In this document: one piece after another, positions 5,545 to 6,340 of the stretch
Layout: the number at the start of each line of letters is the position of its first letter
Position numbering within the stretch: the stretch's first letter is position 1
Assembly: GCA_014859985.1 (NCBI GenBank)
Contig: JACZKN010000563.1
Span: forward strand, 1-6,340
DNA: 6,340 nt
DNA from: Candidatus Krumholzibacteriia bacterium
Lineage (GTDB): Bacteria; Krumholzibacteriota; Krumholzibacteriia; LZORAL124-64-63
Direction: 5' to 3'
Position numbers and translations under genes: made by a program
The notes under the pieces: generated by a model
Told to the model about the DNA's origin: nothing
Databases searched by the model: none
Seen by the model: the letters and a program-made list of their open reading frames with translations, nothing else

Positions 5545-6340
5545 CAGGGCCGCAGGGTGCGCACCTCGGGCGTGCCGTCCCGCCAGGTGACGGTGACGGT
5601 GCCCTGCAGGTCGGTGCGGACCGTGGGCAGGGTGTCGCCGTCGACCACGTAGGGCCCGTGGCTCGGGTGGCCGTAGCGGTTGCCCAGGCCGCAGCTGACG
5701 ACCACCGCCTGTGGCCGCAGCGCCGCCAGGAACGCCGGCGAGCCCGAAGTGGAGCTGCCGTGGTGGCCCGCCTTCCAGACCCCGGCGCCGGCGGGGACCA
5801 GGCCGGCCGCCACGAGGGCCGCTTCGCCCTTGGCCTCGAGGTCCCCGGTCCAGACCATGGCCGCCGTCCCGGACCGGCGCAGCACCACCGCCAGGGAGCG
5901 GTCGTTCTCATGCAGGTCGCCGGCCGTTGCCGCCGCCGGATCCAGCACCTCCAGGGACCACTCGCCCCAGCGGTGCAGCACGCGCACCGCCGGTCCGGGG
6001 CGCAGCCAGGGCGCGGGGCCCGCCTCGACGGTATCGGCGGCGCGACCGCCGCCGAGCCAGGTCCCCACCCCGAAGGCCTGGCCCACGGCGGCAGCGCCGC
6101 CGGTGTGGTCGCGGTGGCCGTGGGTCAGGACGACCGCGTCCAGGCGAGCCAGGCCCTGCCGGCGCAGCCAGGGCGCCACCTGGCGGACGAAGGGACCGGA
6201 GCCGCCCCGCCAGGCGTCCCCCGTGTCGATCAGCGCGCACCAGCGGTCCGGGAACACCACCAGGGCGCAGTCCCCCTGCCCTACCGCGAACTGGACCGCC
6301 AGCGGCCCGCCCCGCGGCGGCAGTTGCCGGCCGAGGGGAC
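5544..6340 (-). CDS. comEC: ComEC/Rec2-family protein, C-terminal metallo-beta-lactamase domain (5' part beyond window edge)
   Basis: The frame is open from the window edge (first full codon 6338-6336) to TGA at 5546-5544, about 264 residues. It starts in a linker and the strand LAVQFAVGQGDCALV, equivalent to the ComEC block usually written with DVGQGDA. Next come LIDTGD, the zinc motif HGHRDH within VVLTHGHRDHTGG (6122-6105 encode the HxHxDH), HENDRSLAVVL, VWTGDLEAKGE, the ComEC-type AGHHGSSTSGSP and GLGNRYGHP. This order is typical of the extracytoplasmic nuclease-like domain of ComEC, the membrane channel that carries single-stranded DNA into the cell in natural transformation. The membrane and competence domains would lie beyond 6340, so a free-standing ComEC-like hydrolase cannot be excluded. 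An internal GTG at 6260 is not the true start, because conserved VGQGD lies upstream of it. It is separated from purC by a hairpin and promoter, so it is a different transcription unit. Confidence 0.88.
   Translation of the reverse strand, partial: PLGRQLPPRGGPLAVQFAVGQGDCALVVFPDRWCALIDTGDAWRGGSGPFVRQVAPWLRRQGLARLDAVVLTHGHRDHTGGAAAVGQAFGVGTWLGGGRAADTVEAGPAPWLRPGPAVRVLHRWGEWSLEVLDPAAATAGDLHENDRSLAVVLRRSGTAAMVWTGDLEAKGEAALVAAGLVPAGAGVWKAGHHGSSTSGSPAFLAALRPQAVVVSCGLGNRYGHPSHGPYVVDGDTLPTVRTDLQGTVTVTWRDGTPEVRTLRP

Noticed and set aside
1..6340. CRISPR array, tRNA or rRNA gene, insertion sequence
   Set aside because: No regularly spaced repeats, cloverleaf-like segment, rRNA-like stretch, transposase motif or terminal inverted repeats were seen on either strand.

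Overview
This is a very GC-rich stretch (by eye around 70% G+C or more) of a bacterial chromosome. Every gene I can support reads on the minus strand, so transcription runs from the right edge to the left edge. Two things hint at a candidate phylum of the FCB/Eisenbacteria/Krumholzibacteria type, probably known mainly from metagenomes: the high G+C, and a large secreted M6 metalloprotease ending in a FlgD-like Ig domain of the 'PNP...YDLAGR...G.Y.LRL' kind. That assignment is inference; no marker gene here fixes the taxonomy.

Layout in order of transcription. (1) 6340-5544: the C-terminal metallo-beta-lactamase domain of a ComEC/Rec2-type protein, cut by the window edge. (2) 5544-5519: a GC-rich hairpin over the comEC stop codon. 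Four bases beyond it is a near-consensus sigma70-type promoter (5514-5486), then a structured leader of about 88 nt. (3) 5391-4486 and 4504-2981: purC (SAICAR synthetase) and purH (AICAR transformylase/IMP cyclohydrolase), overlapping by 19 bases. They clearly form one transcription unit for late IMP synthesis; purB, which acts between them, is not in the window. (4) 2980-2911: a short gap holding an imperfect inverted repeat and two copies of CCGGTTCCG just before the next start codon. (5) 2910-144: an M6-family secreted zinc metalloprotease. Its reading frame is broken by a one-base shift near 840; restoring it gives a coherent protein of about 921 residues with signal peptide, catalytic domain, beta-sandwich, Fn3-like domain and C-terminal FlgD-like domain. 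(6) 147-1: the start of another secreted protein, with a TTG start overlapping the protease stop codon (TTGA) and an obvious signal peptide, running off the left edge.

The window is therefore housekeeping purine genes (2981-5391) between a DNA-uptake-type protein and an export-directed two-gene unit. I see no mobile element, CRISPR array, rRNA or tRNA, and no clearly new multi-gene system. The points most worth a second look are the frameshifted protease and its co-translated partner, its atypical third zinc-ligand position, and the repeat arrangement ahead of it.
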